64,000 nt of DNA from Rhizobium sp. L43 (GCF_002531725.1 NZ_NWSQ01000002.1:372001-436000); one strand, 5' to 3'; shown: positions 44,447-54,186, counted from the stretch's first letter. The notes: a model not told the origin generated them from the sequence alone. Translations and numbers: made by a program.

Positions 44447-45727
44447 ATGACCGCGACCAGCCTTACGGACCGGAAGAACGCAGCTATTTCCCGCGGCGTC
44501 GGCATGACGACCCAGATCTATGCGGATCGCGCAGAAAATGCCGAGATCTGGGATAAGGAAGGCCGCCGCTACATCGATTTCGCCGCCGGCATCGCCGTTC
44601 TCAACACCGGCCACCGCCATCCCCGGGTGATCGCGGCCGTCAAGGAGCAGCTCGATCACTTCACCCATACCTGCCATCAGGTGGTGCCCTATGAAAATTA
44701 CGTGCATCTTGCCGAACGGCTGAACGCGCTGGTCCCCGGCGACTTCGAGAAGAAGACGATCTTCGTCACCACGGGCGCCGAAGCGGTCGAGAACGCCGTC
44801 AAGATCGCGCGGGCGGCAACCGGCCGCTCGGCCGTCATCGCCTTCGGCGGCGGTTTTCACGGCCGCACCTTCATGGGCATGGCGCTGACCGGTAAGGTCG
44901 TGCCCTACAAGGTCGGTTTCGGCGCGATGCCCGGCGATGTGTTCCACATTCCCTTCCCGGTCGAGCTGCACGGCGTCACCGCCGACCAGTCGCTCCAGGC
45001 GCTGAAGAAACTCTTCGCCGCCGATGTCGATCCGCAGCGGGTCGCGGCCATCATCATCGAGCCGGTGCAGGGCGAAGGCGGCTTTTATCCGGCACCCGCC
45101 GCCTTCATGAAAGCGCTGCGCGAACTCTGCGACCAGCACGGCATCCTGCTGATCGCCGATGAGGTGCAGACCGGTTTTGCCCGCACCGGCAAGATGTTCG
45201 CGATGGATCACCACGAGGTGGCGGCCGACCTGACGACGATGGCAAAGAGCCTTGCCGGCGGCTTTCCGCTGGCCGCCGTCACCGGCCGCGCCGAAATCAT
45301 GGATGCGCCGGGACCGGGCGGGCTCGGCGGCACCTATGGCGGCAATCCGATCGGGATCGCTGCCGCTCATGCCGTGCTCGACGTCATTGCGGACGAGGAC
45401 CTCTGCAACCGCGCCAACCAGCTCGGCGGGCGGCTGAAGCAGCGGCTGGAATCGCTGCGCGAGACGGTGCCGGAGATCGTCGACATCCGCGGGCCGGGCT
45501 TCATGAACGCCGTCGAATTCAACGACCGGACGAGCGGATTGCCGAGTGCCGAATTCGCCAACCGGGTGCGGCTGATCGCGCTCGACAAGGGCCTGATCCT
45601 GCTCACCTGCGGCGTCCACGGCAACGTCATCCGCTTCCTGGCACCGATCACCATCCAGGACGAGGTCCTCGGCGAGGCGCTCGACATTCTGGAAGCCTCG
45701 ATGCTGGAGGCGAGCGCCGGCAAGTGA
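44447..45727 (+). CDS. gabT: 4-aminobutyrate transaminase
   Basis: A 426-residue class III PLP aminotransferase, moving the amino group of GABA to 2-oxoglutarate to give succinate semialdehyde. PLP Lys267 lies in TMAKSLAGG; the cofactor site includes VTTGAEAVENAVKIAR and IADEVQTGFARTGKMF. The ATG at 44447 has CAGGAG upstream. It is followed by the matching dehydrogenase gabD after 65 bp. Beta-alanine or other omega-amino acids are also possible substrates. Confidence 0.9.
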   Translation: MTATSLTDRKNAAISRGVGMTTQIYADRAENAEIWDKEGRRYIDFAAGIAVLNTGHRHPRVIAAVKEQLDHFTHTCHQVVPYENYVHLAERLNALVPGDFEKKTIFVTTGAEAVENAVKIARAATGRSAVIAFGGGFHGRTFMGMALTGKVVPYKVGFGAMPGDVFHIPFPVELHGVTADQSLQALKKLFAADVDPQRVAAIIIEPVQGEGGFYPAPAAFMKALRELCDQHGILLIADEVQTGFARTGKMFAMDHHEVAADLTTMAKSLAGGFPLAAVTGRAEIMDAPGPGGLGGTYGGNPIGIAAAHAVLDVIADEDLCNRANQLGGRLKQRLESLRETVPEIVDIRGPGFMNAVEFNDRTSGLPSAEFANRVRLIALDKGLILLTCGVHGNVIRFLAPITIQDEVLGEALDILEASMLEASAGK

Positions 45728-45792
45728 TCGCACCGGAACCGCATTCAATAGCTGCCGGCAACCGGCAGTCTCATTCCCAATGAGGACATGAC

Positions 45793-47274
45793 ATGACTTT
45801 CACCACCGCCCTGACCAGACACGTTCCTTTCTCTTCTCCCCTGCTGCGCGACGCCGGCTATATCAACGGCGTCTGGACCTCAGGCGATGCCGAAAAGACC
45901 TTCGACGTGCTCAACCCGGCAACCGGCGAGCTGCTTGGCTCCCTGCCCGATATGGGCGCTGGCGAGACGCGGGCGGCGATCGATGCGGCCCATGCCGCCC
46001 AGCCGGCCTGGGCCGCCCGGCCGGCCAAGGAGCGCAGCGTCACCTTACGCAAATGGTTCGACCTGATGGTCGCCAATGCCGACGAGCTCGCCGCGATCCT
46101 GACCGCCGAAATGGGCAAGCCGTTCCCGGAAGCGCGCGGCGAAATCCTTTATGCCGCCGCCTATATCGAATGGTATGCGGAAGAGGCCAAGCGCATTTAC
46201 GGCGAGACGATCCCGGCGCCATCCCAGGACAAGCGCATGATCGTTATCAAGCAGCCGGTCGGCGTCGTCGGCACGATCACGCCGTGGAATTTCCCGGCGG
46301 CGATGATCGCCCGCAAGGTCGCGCCGGCGCTTGCCGTCGGCTGCACCGTCGTGTCCAAACCCGCCGAACAGACGCCGCTGACGGCGATCGCCCTTGCCGT
46401 GCTCGCCGAACAGGCCGGTATTCCCCCGGGCGTCTTCAACGTCATCGTCGGCACCGACGGCCCGGCGATCGGCCGCGAGCTCTGCGGCAATGAAAAGGTC
46501 CGCAAGATCAGCTTCACCGGCTCGACGGAGGTCGGCCGCATCCTGATGCGGCAATGCGCCGACCAGATCAAGAAGGTGAGCCTGGAGCTCGGCGGCAACG
46601 CGCCGTTCATCGTCTTCGACGATGCCGATCTCGACGCCGCCGTCGAAGGCGCGATCGCCTCCAAATACCGCAATGCCGGCCAGACCTGCGTCTGCGCCAA
46701 CCGCCTCTACGTCCAGTCGAACGTCTATGACGCCTTCGCCGCCAAGCTTGCCGCCAAGGTCGCTGCGATGTCGGTCGGCGACGGCTTCAAGGCGGGTGTC
46801 GAGATCGGGCCGCTGATCGACGAGCAGGGCCTTGCCAAGGTGGAAGACCATGTCAGCGACGCGCTTGCCAAGGGCGCCAAGGTGCTGACCGGCGGCAAGC
46901 GCATCGACGGCGCCGGCACCTTCTTCACCCCGACGGTGCTCACCGGCGTCGTGCGCGGCATGAAGGTGGCGCGCGAGGAGACCTTCGGGCCGGTGGCGCC
47001 GCTCTTCCGCTTCGAAACGGTCGAGGATGTCGTCGCCCAGGCCAACGACACCGAATTCGGCCTCGCCGCCTATTTCTATGCCGGCGACCTGAAGAAGGTC
47101 TGGCGGGTGGCGGAGGCGCTTGAGTACGGCATGATCGGCATCAACACCGGTCTGATGTCGTCCGAGACGGCGCCATTCGGCGGCATCAAGCAATCCGGCC
47201 TCGGCCGCGAGGGCTCGCGCCACGGCGCCGACGACTATCTGGAAATGAAATATCTCTGCATCGGCGGCGTCTGA
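45793..47274 (+). CDS. gabD: Succinate-semialdehyde dehydrogenase
   Basis: A 493-residue aldehyde dehydrogenase oxidising succinate semialdehyde to succinate with NAD(P). The catalytic Cys is in NAGQTCVCANRLYV and the base Glu in SLELGGNAPFIVF; the nucleotide fold shows ITPWNFPAAMIARKVAPAL and FTGSTEVGRIL. It acts directly after GabT, closing the GABA shunt into the TCA cycle. Confidence 0.92.
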   Translation: MTFTTALTRHVPFSSPLLRDAGYINGVWTSGDAEKTFDVLNPATGELLGSLPDMGAGETRAAIDAAHAAQPAWAARPAKERSVTLRKWFDLMVANADELAAILTAEMGKPFPEARGEILYAAAYIEWYAEEAKRIYGETIPAPSQDKRMIVIKQPVGVVGTITPWNFPAAMIARKVAPALAVGCTVVSKPAEQTPLTAIALAVLAEQAGIPPGVFNVIVGTDGPAIGRELCGNEKVRKISFTGSTEVGRILMRQCADQIKKVSLELGGNAPFIVFDDADLDAAVEGAIASKYRNAGQTCVCANRLYVQSNVYDAFAAKLAAKVAAMSVGDGFKAGVEIGPLIDEQGLAKVEDHVSDALAKGAKVLTGGKRIDGAGTFFTPTVLTGVVRGMKVAREETFGPVAPLFRFETVEDVVAQANDTEFGLAAYFYAGDLKKVWRVAEALEYGMIGINTGLMSSETAPFGGIKQSGLGREGSRHGADDYLEMKYLCIGGV

Positions 47275-47342
47275 TCCGCCATCCGTCATCCACCATGCAC
47301 CGGGCACCGGGCACCGGGCACGCGGCATTCAGCCGCGTGCCG

Positions 47343-47552
47343 TCAATAATGCGGCGGGCGGGTGATCGCGGGCGCGTCCAGCGACTGCTCCTCCAGCGAC
47401 AGAAAACGTTCGGTCAGCCGGTCGAGCTTGGTGCGCATCTGCTCCACCGTCTTCCATTGCTCGGCAAGCTGATCGGAAAGCTCTTCGATCGTCTTTGCCT
47501 GATGGGCCAGCATTTCCTCCAGCCGGGTGATGCGGTTCGTCTCGTCGGACAT
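47343..47552 (-). CDS. slyX: SlyX-family protein
   Basis: A 69-residue coiled-coil protein, the usual SlyX length. Heptad-like RITRLEEMLAHQAKTIEELS, DQLAEQWKTVEQMRTKLDRL and the terminal PPHY are characteristic. A strong AGGAGG precedes the ATG at 47552 with 4 bp spacing; the frame open to 47651 is rejected. The role of SlyX is unclear. Convergent with gabD. Confidence 0.85.
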   Translation of the reverse strand: MSDETNRITRLEEMLAHQAKTIEELSDQLAEQWKTVEQMRTKLDRLTERFLSLEEQSLDAPAITRPPHY

Positions 47553-47654
47553 CGATCCTCCTTTGCCGAAACCGGCAGAACAGATGGTTCCCCCAAAGCG
47601 GAAATAGGTCATCTCGTCAATGCTTTCGATGGCGGGGACGGCCGTGTGCAAAAC

Positions 47655-47670
47655 TGAACCGTTTGGTTAC
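47655..47670. promoter_or_regulatory. GTTAC palindrome 3 (uxaC)
   Basis: TGAACCGTTTGGTTAC is a 16-bp inverted repeat with a 4-bp centre, ending 63 bp before the uxaC start. It shares spacing and the GGTTAC half with the sites at 59642-59657 and 60616-60631. Confidence 0.6.
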
Positions 47671-47732
47671 TAAAAGACCTTGCCGCGCCTGATGTTGTGG
47701 AGTAGGGCCTTATCCATCAGGGAGGAATACTG

Positions 47733-49148
47733 ATGGATGTAGGAAACGGCTTTCTTCATCCGGACCGGCTCTTTCCGGCCGATCCGGCAACACGGACCAT
47801 CGCGCGCGACCTCTACGAGACAGTGCGCAATCTTCCGATCGTCAGCCCGCACGGGCACACCGAACCCTCCTGGTTCGCCGATGACAAGCCCTTCGAAGAC
47901 GCGGCCTCGCTGCTGGTCATTCCCGATCACTACCTCTTCCGGATGCTGCACAGCGTCGGCGTCACATTGGACGAGCTCGGCGTGCCCAGGCTCGACGGCA
48001 AGCCGGTGGCCGAGGGGCGGGCGATCTGGCGGAGCTTTGCCGCGCATTACCATCTCTTCCGCGGGACGCCGTCGAGCCTCTGGGTCGATCATGCGATGTC
48101 GGCGGTGCTCGGCTGCACCGAGCCGCTGACGCCAGACAATGCCGATGCGCTCTACGACCATATCAACGCTCAGCTTGCCCGTCCCGAATTCCGCCCGCGG
48201 GCGCTGCATCAGCGATTCGGCATCGAAACGATCGCGACGACCGAGGGCGCGCTCGATCCGCTGGTCCATCACCAGAAGATGGCGGCCGACGGCTGGATCG
48301 GCAAGGTGCGCACCACCTACCGGCCGGATAGTGTCACCGATCCGGACGCCGTCGGCTTCCGCGACAATCTCGTCAAGTTCGGGGAGATCACCGGCGCCGA
48401 CGTCACGCGCTGGGACGGCTTGATCGAGGCGCATCGGCGCCGGCGCGCCTTCTTCCGCCAGTTCGGCGCCACCGCGACCGATCACGGCGTGCCCACCGCC
48501 TTCACCGCAGATCTGCCGCTTGCAGAAAAACAGGCGCTGCTCGACAGGGCGCTGAAGGGACCGCTTTCGGCTGCCGACGCGGAGCTTTTCCGCGGCCAGA
48601 TGATGACCGAGATGGCCGGGCTTTCGGCCGAAGACGGCATGGTGATGCAAATTCACGCCGGCTCACGACGCAATACCGACAGCGGGCTGTTTGCGACGCG
48701 CGGCCCCAATATGGGCGCCGATATCCCGACCCGCACCGATTGGGTCGGCGGCCTGAATGCGCTGCTTTCCAAGTACGGCCATGCGCCGGGGCTCAAGGTG
48801 CTGCTCTTCACCCTCGACGAGACGACCTATGCGCGCGAGATGGCGCCGATGGTCGGCCATTGGCCCTGCCTGATGATCGGCCCGCCCTGGTGGTTCCACG
48901 ACAGCCCGCTCGGCATTCGCCGCTATCTCGACCAGGTGGTGGAAACGGCGGGCTTCGCCAATATGGCGGGCTTCAACGACGATACGCGGGCGCTGCTTTC
49001 GATCCCGGCGCGCCATGACGTTTGGCGCCGCGAAGTCTGCCGCTTCCTGGCGCAGCTCGCCGCCGAGCACCGGATTTCCAAGAAGGACGCCGAGATCGTC
49101 GCGCGCGAACTCTCCTATGACAATGCGAAGAAGGCCTACAAGCTGTGA
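47733..49148 (+). CDS. uxaC: Uronate isomerase
   Basis: A 471-residue metal-dependent isomerase of the amidohydrolase superfamily, converting D-glucuronate to D-fructuronate (and D-galacturonate to D-tagaturonate). The metal ligands include the early HGHT in IVSPHGHTEPSWF and VMQIHAGSRRNTDSGLFATR. GGAGGAA precedes the ATG. It is translationally coupled to uxuB by a 4-bp GTGA overlap. Confidence 0.93.
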   Translation: MDVGNGFLHPDRLFPADPATRTIARDLYETVRNLPIVSPHGHTEPSWFADDKPFEDAASLLVIPDHYLFRMLHSVGVTLDELGVPRLDGKPVAEGRAIWRSFAAHYHLFRGTPSSLWVDHAMSAVLGCTEPLTPDNADALYDHINAQLARPEFRPRALHQRFGIETIATTEGALDPLVHHQKMAADGWIGKVRTTYRPDSVTDPDAVGFRDNLVKFGEITGADVTRWDGLIEAHRRRRAFFRQFGATATDHGVPTAFTADLPLAEKQALLDRALKGPLSAADAELFRGQMMTEMAGLSAEDGMVMQIHAGSRRNTDSGLFATRGPNMGADIPTRTDWVGGLNALLSKYGHAPGLKVLLFTLDETTYAREMAPMVGHWPCLMIGPPWWFHDSPLGIRRYLDQVVETAGFANMAGFNDDTRALLSIPARHDVWRREVCRFLAQLAAEHRISKKDAEIVARELSYDNAKKAYKL

Positions 49149-50602
49149 GCGATAGACTACAAAACCTGACCGGCCTTGCGCCGACGGCGAAGCTTCCCGC
49201 CTATGACAGGAATGCGCTGAAGGCCGGCATCCTGCATCTCGGCCCGGGCGCTTTCTTCCGCGCCCATTTCGCACCCTTCACGGACGGCGCGCTCGCGGCC
49301 GCGGGCGGCGACTGGGGCATCGAAGTGGCAAGCCTGCGCACGCCCGATGTCGCCGACAATCTCTCCGCCCAGAACGGCCTCTATACGACGCTGATCCGCG
49401 ATACCTCAGGCACGACGGCCGAGGTGGTCGGCTCGATCCTGAAGGCGCATGTGGCGCCGCGCGATCCGGCCGGCCTGCTGGCGCGGCTCGAAGACCCCGA
49501 TATCCGCATCGTCAGCATGACGGTGACGGAAAAGGCCTATGGTTTCGATCCCGCAACCGGTGGCCTCGACCTGAAACACCCCGATATCGTCGCCGACCTT
49601 GCCAACCGGCATGCGCCGCGCGGCGTCATCGGTTATCTCGTCGAAGGCCTTGCCCGCCGCCGGCAGAAGGGTATCGCGCCGTTTACGCCGCTCAGCTGCG
49701 ACAACCTGCCGAGCAACGGCGCCGTGCTGAAGCGCCTGGTGCTGGAATTCACCTCCCGTATAGATCCCGACCTGCATCGCTGGATCGAGGCGAATGTCCC
49801 CTTCCCGTCGACGATGGTCGACCGCATCACACCGGCCAGCACCGAAGCGACCTATGCCGATGCCGAGCGGCTGACGGGGCGCACGGATATGGCGGCGATC
49901 GAGACCGAGCCCTTTACGCAATGGGTCATCGAAGACCATTTCGCCAATGGCCGGCCGGCCTGGGAAAAGGTGCGCGGCGCGCTGATGGTCGAGGAGGTCT
50001 CGGCCTATGAGAAGATGAAGCTGCGAATGCTGAACGGCGCGCATTCGCTGCTCGCCTATCTCGGTTATATCGGCGGCTATGAATTCATCCGCGACGTGAT
50101 GAACGATGCGGGCCTGGCGGCCCTTGCCTACCGCCACATGCATGCGGCCGCCAGAACGCTCGACGCTGTGCCCGGCATCGATCTCGATGCCTACGCCAAA
50201 GAATTGATAGCACGCTTTGCAAACAAGGCGATCGCCCATCGCACCTATCAGATCGCCATGGACGGCACGCAGAAACTGCCGCAGCGGCTGCTGGAGCCGG
50301 CATGCGAGGCGCTGGCGCATGGCGACCGGGCCGAGACCTATGCGATCGCCGTTGCGGCGTGGATGCGCTATGCGCTCGGCGAGCACGGCAACGGCGAACG
50401 CTTCGAGCTGCGCGACCCCCGCGCCGGCGAAATCGCCGCCCTCATCGCCGATGTTCCCCGCACCGGCCCGGCGATTTCGGCGGCGCTCTTCACCCTTCCC
50501 GGCCTTTTCCCGACGGCTTTGACGGGACATCGGGCGTGGACGCAGGATGTGTCGGACAAGCTGGAGATCCTGATCCAGGACGATCGGCTGCCGTTGTTTT
50601 GA
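49145..50602 (+). CDS. uxuB: Mannitol dehydrogenase-family oxidoreductase (UxuB-like)
   Basis: A 485-residue polyol/mannonate dehydrogenase. The nucleotide-binding start is ILHLGPGAFFRAHFAP, followed by IRIVSMTVTEKAYGF, the substrate-pocket SCDNLPSNGAVLKRLVLEF and the catalytic lysine region VSAYEKMKLRMLNGAHSLLA. With uxaC upstream, D-fructuronate reduction to D-mannonate is the likely reaction, though mannitol or arabinitol activity cannot be excluded. The start is the GTG at 49145, overlapping the uxaC stop by 4 bp. Confidence 0.88.
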   Translation: MSDRLQNLTGLAPTAKLPAYDRNALKAGILHLGPGAFFRAHFAPFTDGALAAAGGDWGIEVASLRTPDVADNLSAQNGLYTTLIRDTSGTTAEVVGSILKAHVAPRDPAGLLARLEDPDIRIVSMTVTEKAYGFDPATGGLDLKHPDIVADLANRHAPRGVIGYLVEGLARRRQKGIAPFTPLSCDNLPSNGAVLKRLVLEFTSRIDPDLHRWIEANVPFPSTMVDRITPASTEATYADAERLTGRTDMAAIETEPFTQWVIEDHFANGRPAWEKVRGALMVEEVSAYEKMKLRMLNGAHSLLAYLGYIGGYEFIRDVMNDAGLAALAYRHMHAAARTLDAVPGIDLDAYAKELIARFANKAIAHRTYQIAMDGTQKLPQRLLEPACEALAHGDRAETYAIAVAAWMRYALGEHGNGERFELRDPRAGEIAALIADVPRTGPAISAALFTLPGLFPTALTGHRAWTQDVSDKLEILIQDDRLPLF

Positions 50603-50679
50603 GGCTTGGGGCCTTTCCGAGCTAGACTCTGCTTCGGCTGGGAGTGATGAGGCGAGGGTGTGCCGTGGTCGCCCCCTCT

Positions 50680-50822
50680 CCTCCGTCATCCCTGTGCTCG
50701 TCACAGGGATCCAGTGCGCCCAAGTCCTTGGGCGCGGAGAGCTCTATTTAGGTCGTAAGGGAGTCACTCACCGCGCAGAGGCGCGGTGGCTGGATTCCTG
50801 TGACGGGCACAGGAATGAGGGA
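50680..50822. repeat. Rhizobium large palindromic repeat
   Basis: GTCATCCCTGTGCTCGTCACAGGGATCCAG-like arm at about 50686-50714 pairs imperfectly with CTGGATTCCTGTGACGGGCACAGGAATGAGG-like arm at about 50790-50820. Each arm has an internal hairpin, and GGGCGC/GCGCCC pairs lie between. It fills the uxuB-GcvT gap and is convergent on both sides, so it may double as a transcription end. Confidence 0.7.
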
Positions 50823-50859
50823 GTTCGGGGTCGCTCTCTCTTTTCAGCCATACCGGAAT

Positions 50860-53310
50860 TCAGGCCTTCACCCGCGCCATATCGGGATCGTAGAGCGGCG
50901 ACAGCGATACCTTGCAGGGGATGCGTTCCCGCGCGACGTCAAGCTCATAGGTGCCGGAGAGGACGAAATCCTCGGTCACGCCGTCGGCATTGCGGACGTA
51001 GCCGTAGCCGATCGGCTTGCCCAGCGTATAACCGAAGCCGCCGCTCGACAGCCAGCCGACGCGCTTGCCGTCGCGATAGATCGTTTCGCGGCCGAGCAGC
51101 ACCGCATCGGCATCCTCCGGAATGAAGCAGGCGAGGCGCTTCTTCACGCCGCCCGAAAGCTGCCGTTCGATCGCTTCGCGGCCACGGAAAGGAATGTTCT
51201 TGCGCATCTTCACCGCCCAGCCGAGGCCGGCTTCGACAGGCGTATGGTCGGGACCGATATCCGATCCCCAGGCGCGATAGCCCTTTTCCAGGCGGCAGCT
51301 CTCGATGGCGCGGTAGCCGGCATTGACGAGGCCGAGCTCGCCGCCTGATGCCATCAGCACGTCATAGACCGTGGTGGCATATTCGATCGGAATATGCAGC
51401 TCGTAACCAAGCTCGCCGACATAGGTGATACGCAGCGCCCGCACCGGGCAACCCGATATGCCGATGGTTCTGACCTGGCCGAAGGGGAAGGCCGCATTCG
51501 AGACGTCGCTGCCCGTCACCTTTTCCAGCACGGCGCGCGCATTCGGTCCCATCAGCGACAGCACGGAATAGGCGGATGTGACATCGACCAATTCGGCATG
51601 CATCTCCGCCGGTATATTGCGGGCGATCCAGTCGAAGTCATGGGTGGCGAAACCGGTGCCGGTGACGATGTAATATTCGTTCTCGGCGATCCGGGCGACC
51701 GTCACGTCGCATTCGATGCCGCCCTTGTCGTTCAGCATCTGCGTGTAGATGAGCGAGCCCACCGGCCTGGCGACATCGTTGGAAGCGATCCAGGAAAGGG
51801 CCGCCTCGGCATCCCTGCCCTTCAGCACGAATTTGGCAAAGGAGGTCTGGTCGAAGATGACGGCCGCCTCGCGCACCGCCTTGTGCTCGCGGCCAACGGC
51901 GTCGAACCAGTTCTGTCTGGTGTAGCTGTAGACATCCCTAGGCTCCTCGTTGGCGAAGAGATCGGCAAACCAGTTCGGCCGCTCCCAGCCGAGCTTCTCG
52001 CCGAAGCAGGCGCCTTGCGCCTTCAGCCGGTCATAGAGCGGCGACTTACGGCAGGGGCGGCCGCTCGAATGCTCCTCGAAGGGCCAGGCCATGGTGTAAT
52101 GTTTGCCATAGGCTTCGAGCGTGCGGGTGCGCACCCAGTCGGTATCGAAATGCGGACGGCCGAAACGGCGGATATCCACCGGCCAGAGATCATAGGGCGG
52201 TTCGCCCTTCGTCACCCATTCGGCAAGCGCCATGCCGCCGCCGCCGGCAGAGGCGATGCCGAAGGCGTTGAAACCAGCGCCGACGAAGAAATTCTTTAGC
52301 TCTGGCGCCTCGCCGAGAATGAAGTTGCCATCGGGCGTGAAACTTTCCGGGCCGTTCAGCAACTGCTTGACGCCGACATTTTCCAGCGCCGGGACGCGGC
52401 CCAGCGCCTGTTCCATGATCTGCTCGAAATGGTCGAAATTGCTGTCCAGCAGTGTGTAATGGAAACCCTCGGGGATGCCGTCTTTCGCCCAGGGAATCGG
52501 GTTCGGCTCATAGCCGCCCATGACGATGCCGCCGACCTCCTCCTTGTAATAGGTCAGGCGATCGGGATCGCGCAGCGTCGGCAGGTTGGAGGGCACGCCG
52601 AAGGATTCGGTGATGATGTATTGATGTTCGACCGAGACCAGCGGCACGTTGACACCGAAGCGGGCGGCAAAGGCACGCGTCCATTGGCCGGCGCAGACGA
52701 CAACGCGCTCGCATTCGATGCGGCCCTCGGCGGTGATGACGGCGCGGATCCGCCCCTTGTCGATTTCAAGGTCGAGAACTTCGGTATCCTCGAAGATCGA
52801 GACACCCGACATACGGGCGCCCTTCGCTAACGCCTGGGTAATGTCGGAGGGATTGGCCTGGCCGTCTGTCGGAAGGAAGGCGGCGCCGACGAGATCGTCC
52901 ACCGTCATCAGCGGCCAGAGATCGAAGGCCTCCTGCGGCGTCAGCAACTGCATTTCGAGGCCGAAGGACTGGGCGGTGGTCGCCTGGCGGCGGACCTCGG
53001 TCCAGCGCTCCTCGTTGCAGGCCAGGCGCAGGCCGCCATTCATTTTCCAGCCGGTGCCGAGGCCGGTTTCCTCTTCCAGCCGTTTGTAGAGATCGACGGA
53101 ATAACCGAGCAGCTGGGTGATGTTGGCGCTGGTGCGCAGCTGGCCGACCAGGCCAGCGGCATGGAAGGTGGTGCCCGAGGTGAGCTTCTTACGTTCGAGC
53201 AGCACGGTATCGGTCCAGCCGAGCTTGCCGAGATGATAGGCTGTCGAGCAGCCGATGATGCCGCCGCCGATGACCACGGCTTTCGCCGTCTTCGGTAATT
53301 GTCTCGTCAT
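50860..53310 (-). CDS. FAD-dependent oxidoreductase/aminomethyltransferase (dimethylglycine/sarcosine dehydrogenase type)
   Basis: An 816-residue two-domain enzyme. Residues 1-400 form a DAO-type FAD oxidoreductase (KAVVIGGGIIGCSTAYHLGK, then SGTTFHAAGLVGQLRTSANI). Residues about 430-810 form a GcvT-type tetrahydrofolate-binding domain (DQTSFAKFVLKGRDAEAALS, then LGYELHIPIEYATTVYDVLM, then PVEAGLGWAVKMRK). Such fusions demethylate dimethylglycine or sarcosine and transfer the methyl group to folate. The precise amine is inferred from family only. The stop of the next gene (choline kinase-like) is directly adjacent to its start. Confidence 0.87.
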   Translation of the reverse strand: MTRQLPKTAKAVVIGGGIIGCSTAYHLGKLGWTDTVLLERKKLTSGTTFHAAGLVGQLRTSANITQLLGYSVDLYKRLEEETGLGTGWKMNGGLRLACNEERWTEVRRQATTAQSFGLEMQLLTPQEAFDLWPLMTVDDLVGAAFLPTDGQANPSDITQALAKGARMSGVSIFEDTEVLDLEIDKGRIRAVITAEGRIECERVVVCAGQWTRAFAARFGVNVPLVSVEHQYIITESFGVPSNLPTLRDPDRLTYYKEEVGGIVMGGYEPNPIPWAKDGIPEGFHYTLLDSNFDHFEQIMEQALGRVPALENVGVKQLLNGPESFTPDGNFILGEAPELKNFFVGAGFNAFGIASAGGGGMALAEWVTKGEPPYDLWPVDIRRFGRPHFDTDWVRTRTLEAYGKHYTMAWPFEEHSSGRPCRKSPLYDRLKAQGACFGEKLGWERPNWFADLFANEEPRDVYSYTRQNWFDAVGREHKAVREAAVIFDQTSFAKFVLKGRDAEAALSWIASNDVARPVGSLIYTQMLNDKGGIECDVTVARIAENEYYIVTGTGFATHDFDWIARNIPAEMHAELVDVTSAYSVLSLMGPNARAVLEKVTGSDVSNAAFPFGQVRTIGISGCPVRALRITYVGELGYELHIPIEYATTVYDVLMASGGELGLVNAGYRAIESCRLEKGYRAWGSDIGPDHTPVEAGLGWAVKMRKNIPFRGREAIERQLSGGVKKRLACFIPEDADAVLLGRETIYRDGKRVGWLSSGGFGYTLGKPIGYGYVRNADGVTEDFVLSGTYELDVARERIPCKVSLSPLYDPDMARVKA

Positions 53311-54186
53311 TTATCGATCCTGTTCAAAGGCCTGATAGGCGCGTTCGAAGCGCCCGAGATTTTCGGCCGTATAGGCGGAATAGTCGAAATCGATGGTGGA
53401 ATGGATTTCTGAAATCATGCTCCAGAGCGTTTCGCGCAGCAGCGAGGCGCATTTCATCGCGGTATAGCGGCGGCGGAGATCATCGGTCAGCGGCCGGTCG
53501 AAATAGCTCTCCAGCATCATTTGCTCAGCCGCTTGCGAGAATTCGTTGTTGGAGGCCAATCCGCCGAGATCGAAAAGCGGCGTGTTGAAGCCGGCATAAT
53601 CCCAGTCGATCAGCCAGAGCCGCTTGCCGTCATCGAGAAAGTTGGCGGCGAGCAGATCGTTGTGACCGAAGGCGATCTCGAAAGGCCCTGCCGCTTCTTC
53701 CAGCGTTTCCGCCCTGGTCATCAGCGCCGGCAGCAGCGGCAGATAGGCGCTGTCCGACTCCTTCAGACTGGCGGCGTAATCGCGGATGACGTGGAAGACC
53801 CAGAAGATCATCGCCTGACCGCGAAAATGCCGGGCGATGTCACGGTGGCAGGCACGCACCAGCGGCACGACCCGGGCCAGCATATCCGGCGTCCTGATAT
53901 CCTCCGGCGAAAGCGCCCTCGCCTCGATATAGTCGAGCACCAGCACGCCCGGCGAATGGTGGATGACGGCAGGCGATATGCCTGCTGTATGGGCGGCATA
54001 ACTTGCGGCAAGCTCGTTCTGCCTGTTGATGTGATGGATCGGGATATCGGTGCCGAGTCTCACCACGCAGCGCGCGACGGCATCGCTGACCAGATAGTTC
54101 CGATTGGTGATGCCGCCTGCTATCGGCGAAATGTCGATCGGGCCCTGCCAGATGCCGAGCGCATGAATCCTATCCTCAGGCGTCAT
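53311..54186 (-). CDS. Phosphotransferase (choline kinase-like)
   Basis: A 291-residue kinase-fold (APH/choline kinase) protein. The catalytic loop HNDLLAANFL (about residue 175) and the magnesium loop LIDWDYAGFN (about 195) are complete; the ATP site has GGITNRNYLVSD. Choline kinase or LicA-type activity is a reasonable guess, since the next gene degrades a methylated amine. Its stop abuts that gene with no gap, so the two form an operon. It follows the sugar ABC ATPase gene by 64 bp, so a longer transcript is possible. Confidence 0.8.
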   Translation of the reverse strand: MTPEDRIHALGIWQGPIDISPIAGGITNRNYLVSDAVARCVVRLGTDIPIHHINRQNELAASYAAHTAGISPAVIHHSPGVLVLDYIEARALSPEDIRTPDMLARVVPLVRACHRDIARHFRGQAMIFWVFHVIRDYAASLKESDSAYLPLLPALMTRAETLEEAAGPFEIAFGHNDLLAANFLDDGKRLWLIDWDYAGFNTPLFDLGGLASNNEFSQAAEQMMLESYFDRPLTDDLRRRYTAMKCASLLRETLWSMISEIHSTIDFDYSAYTAENLGRFERAYQAFEQDR

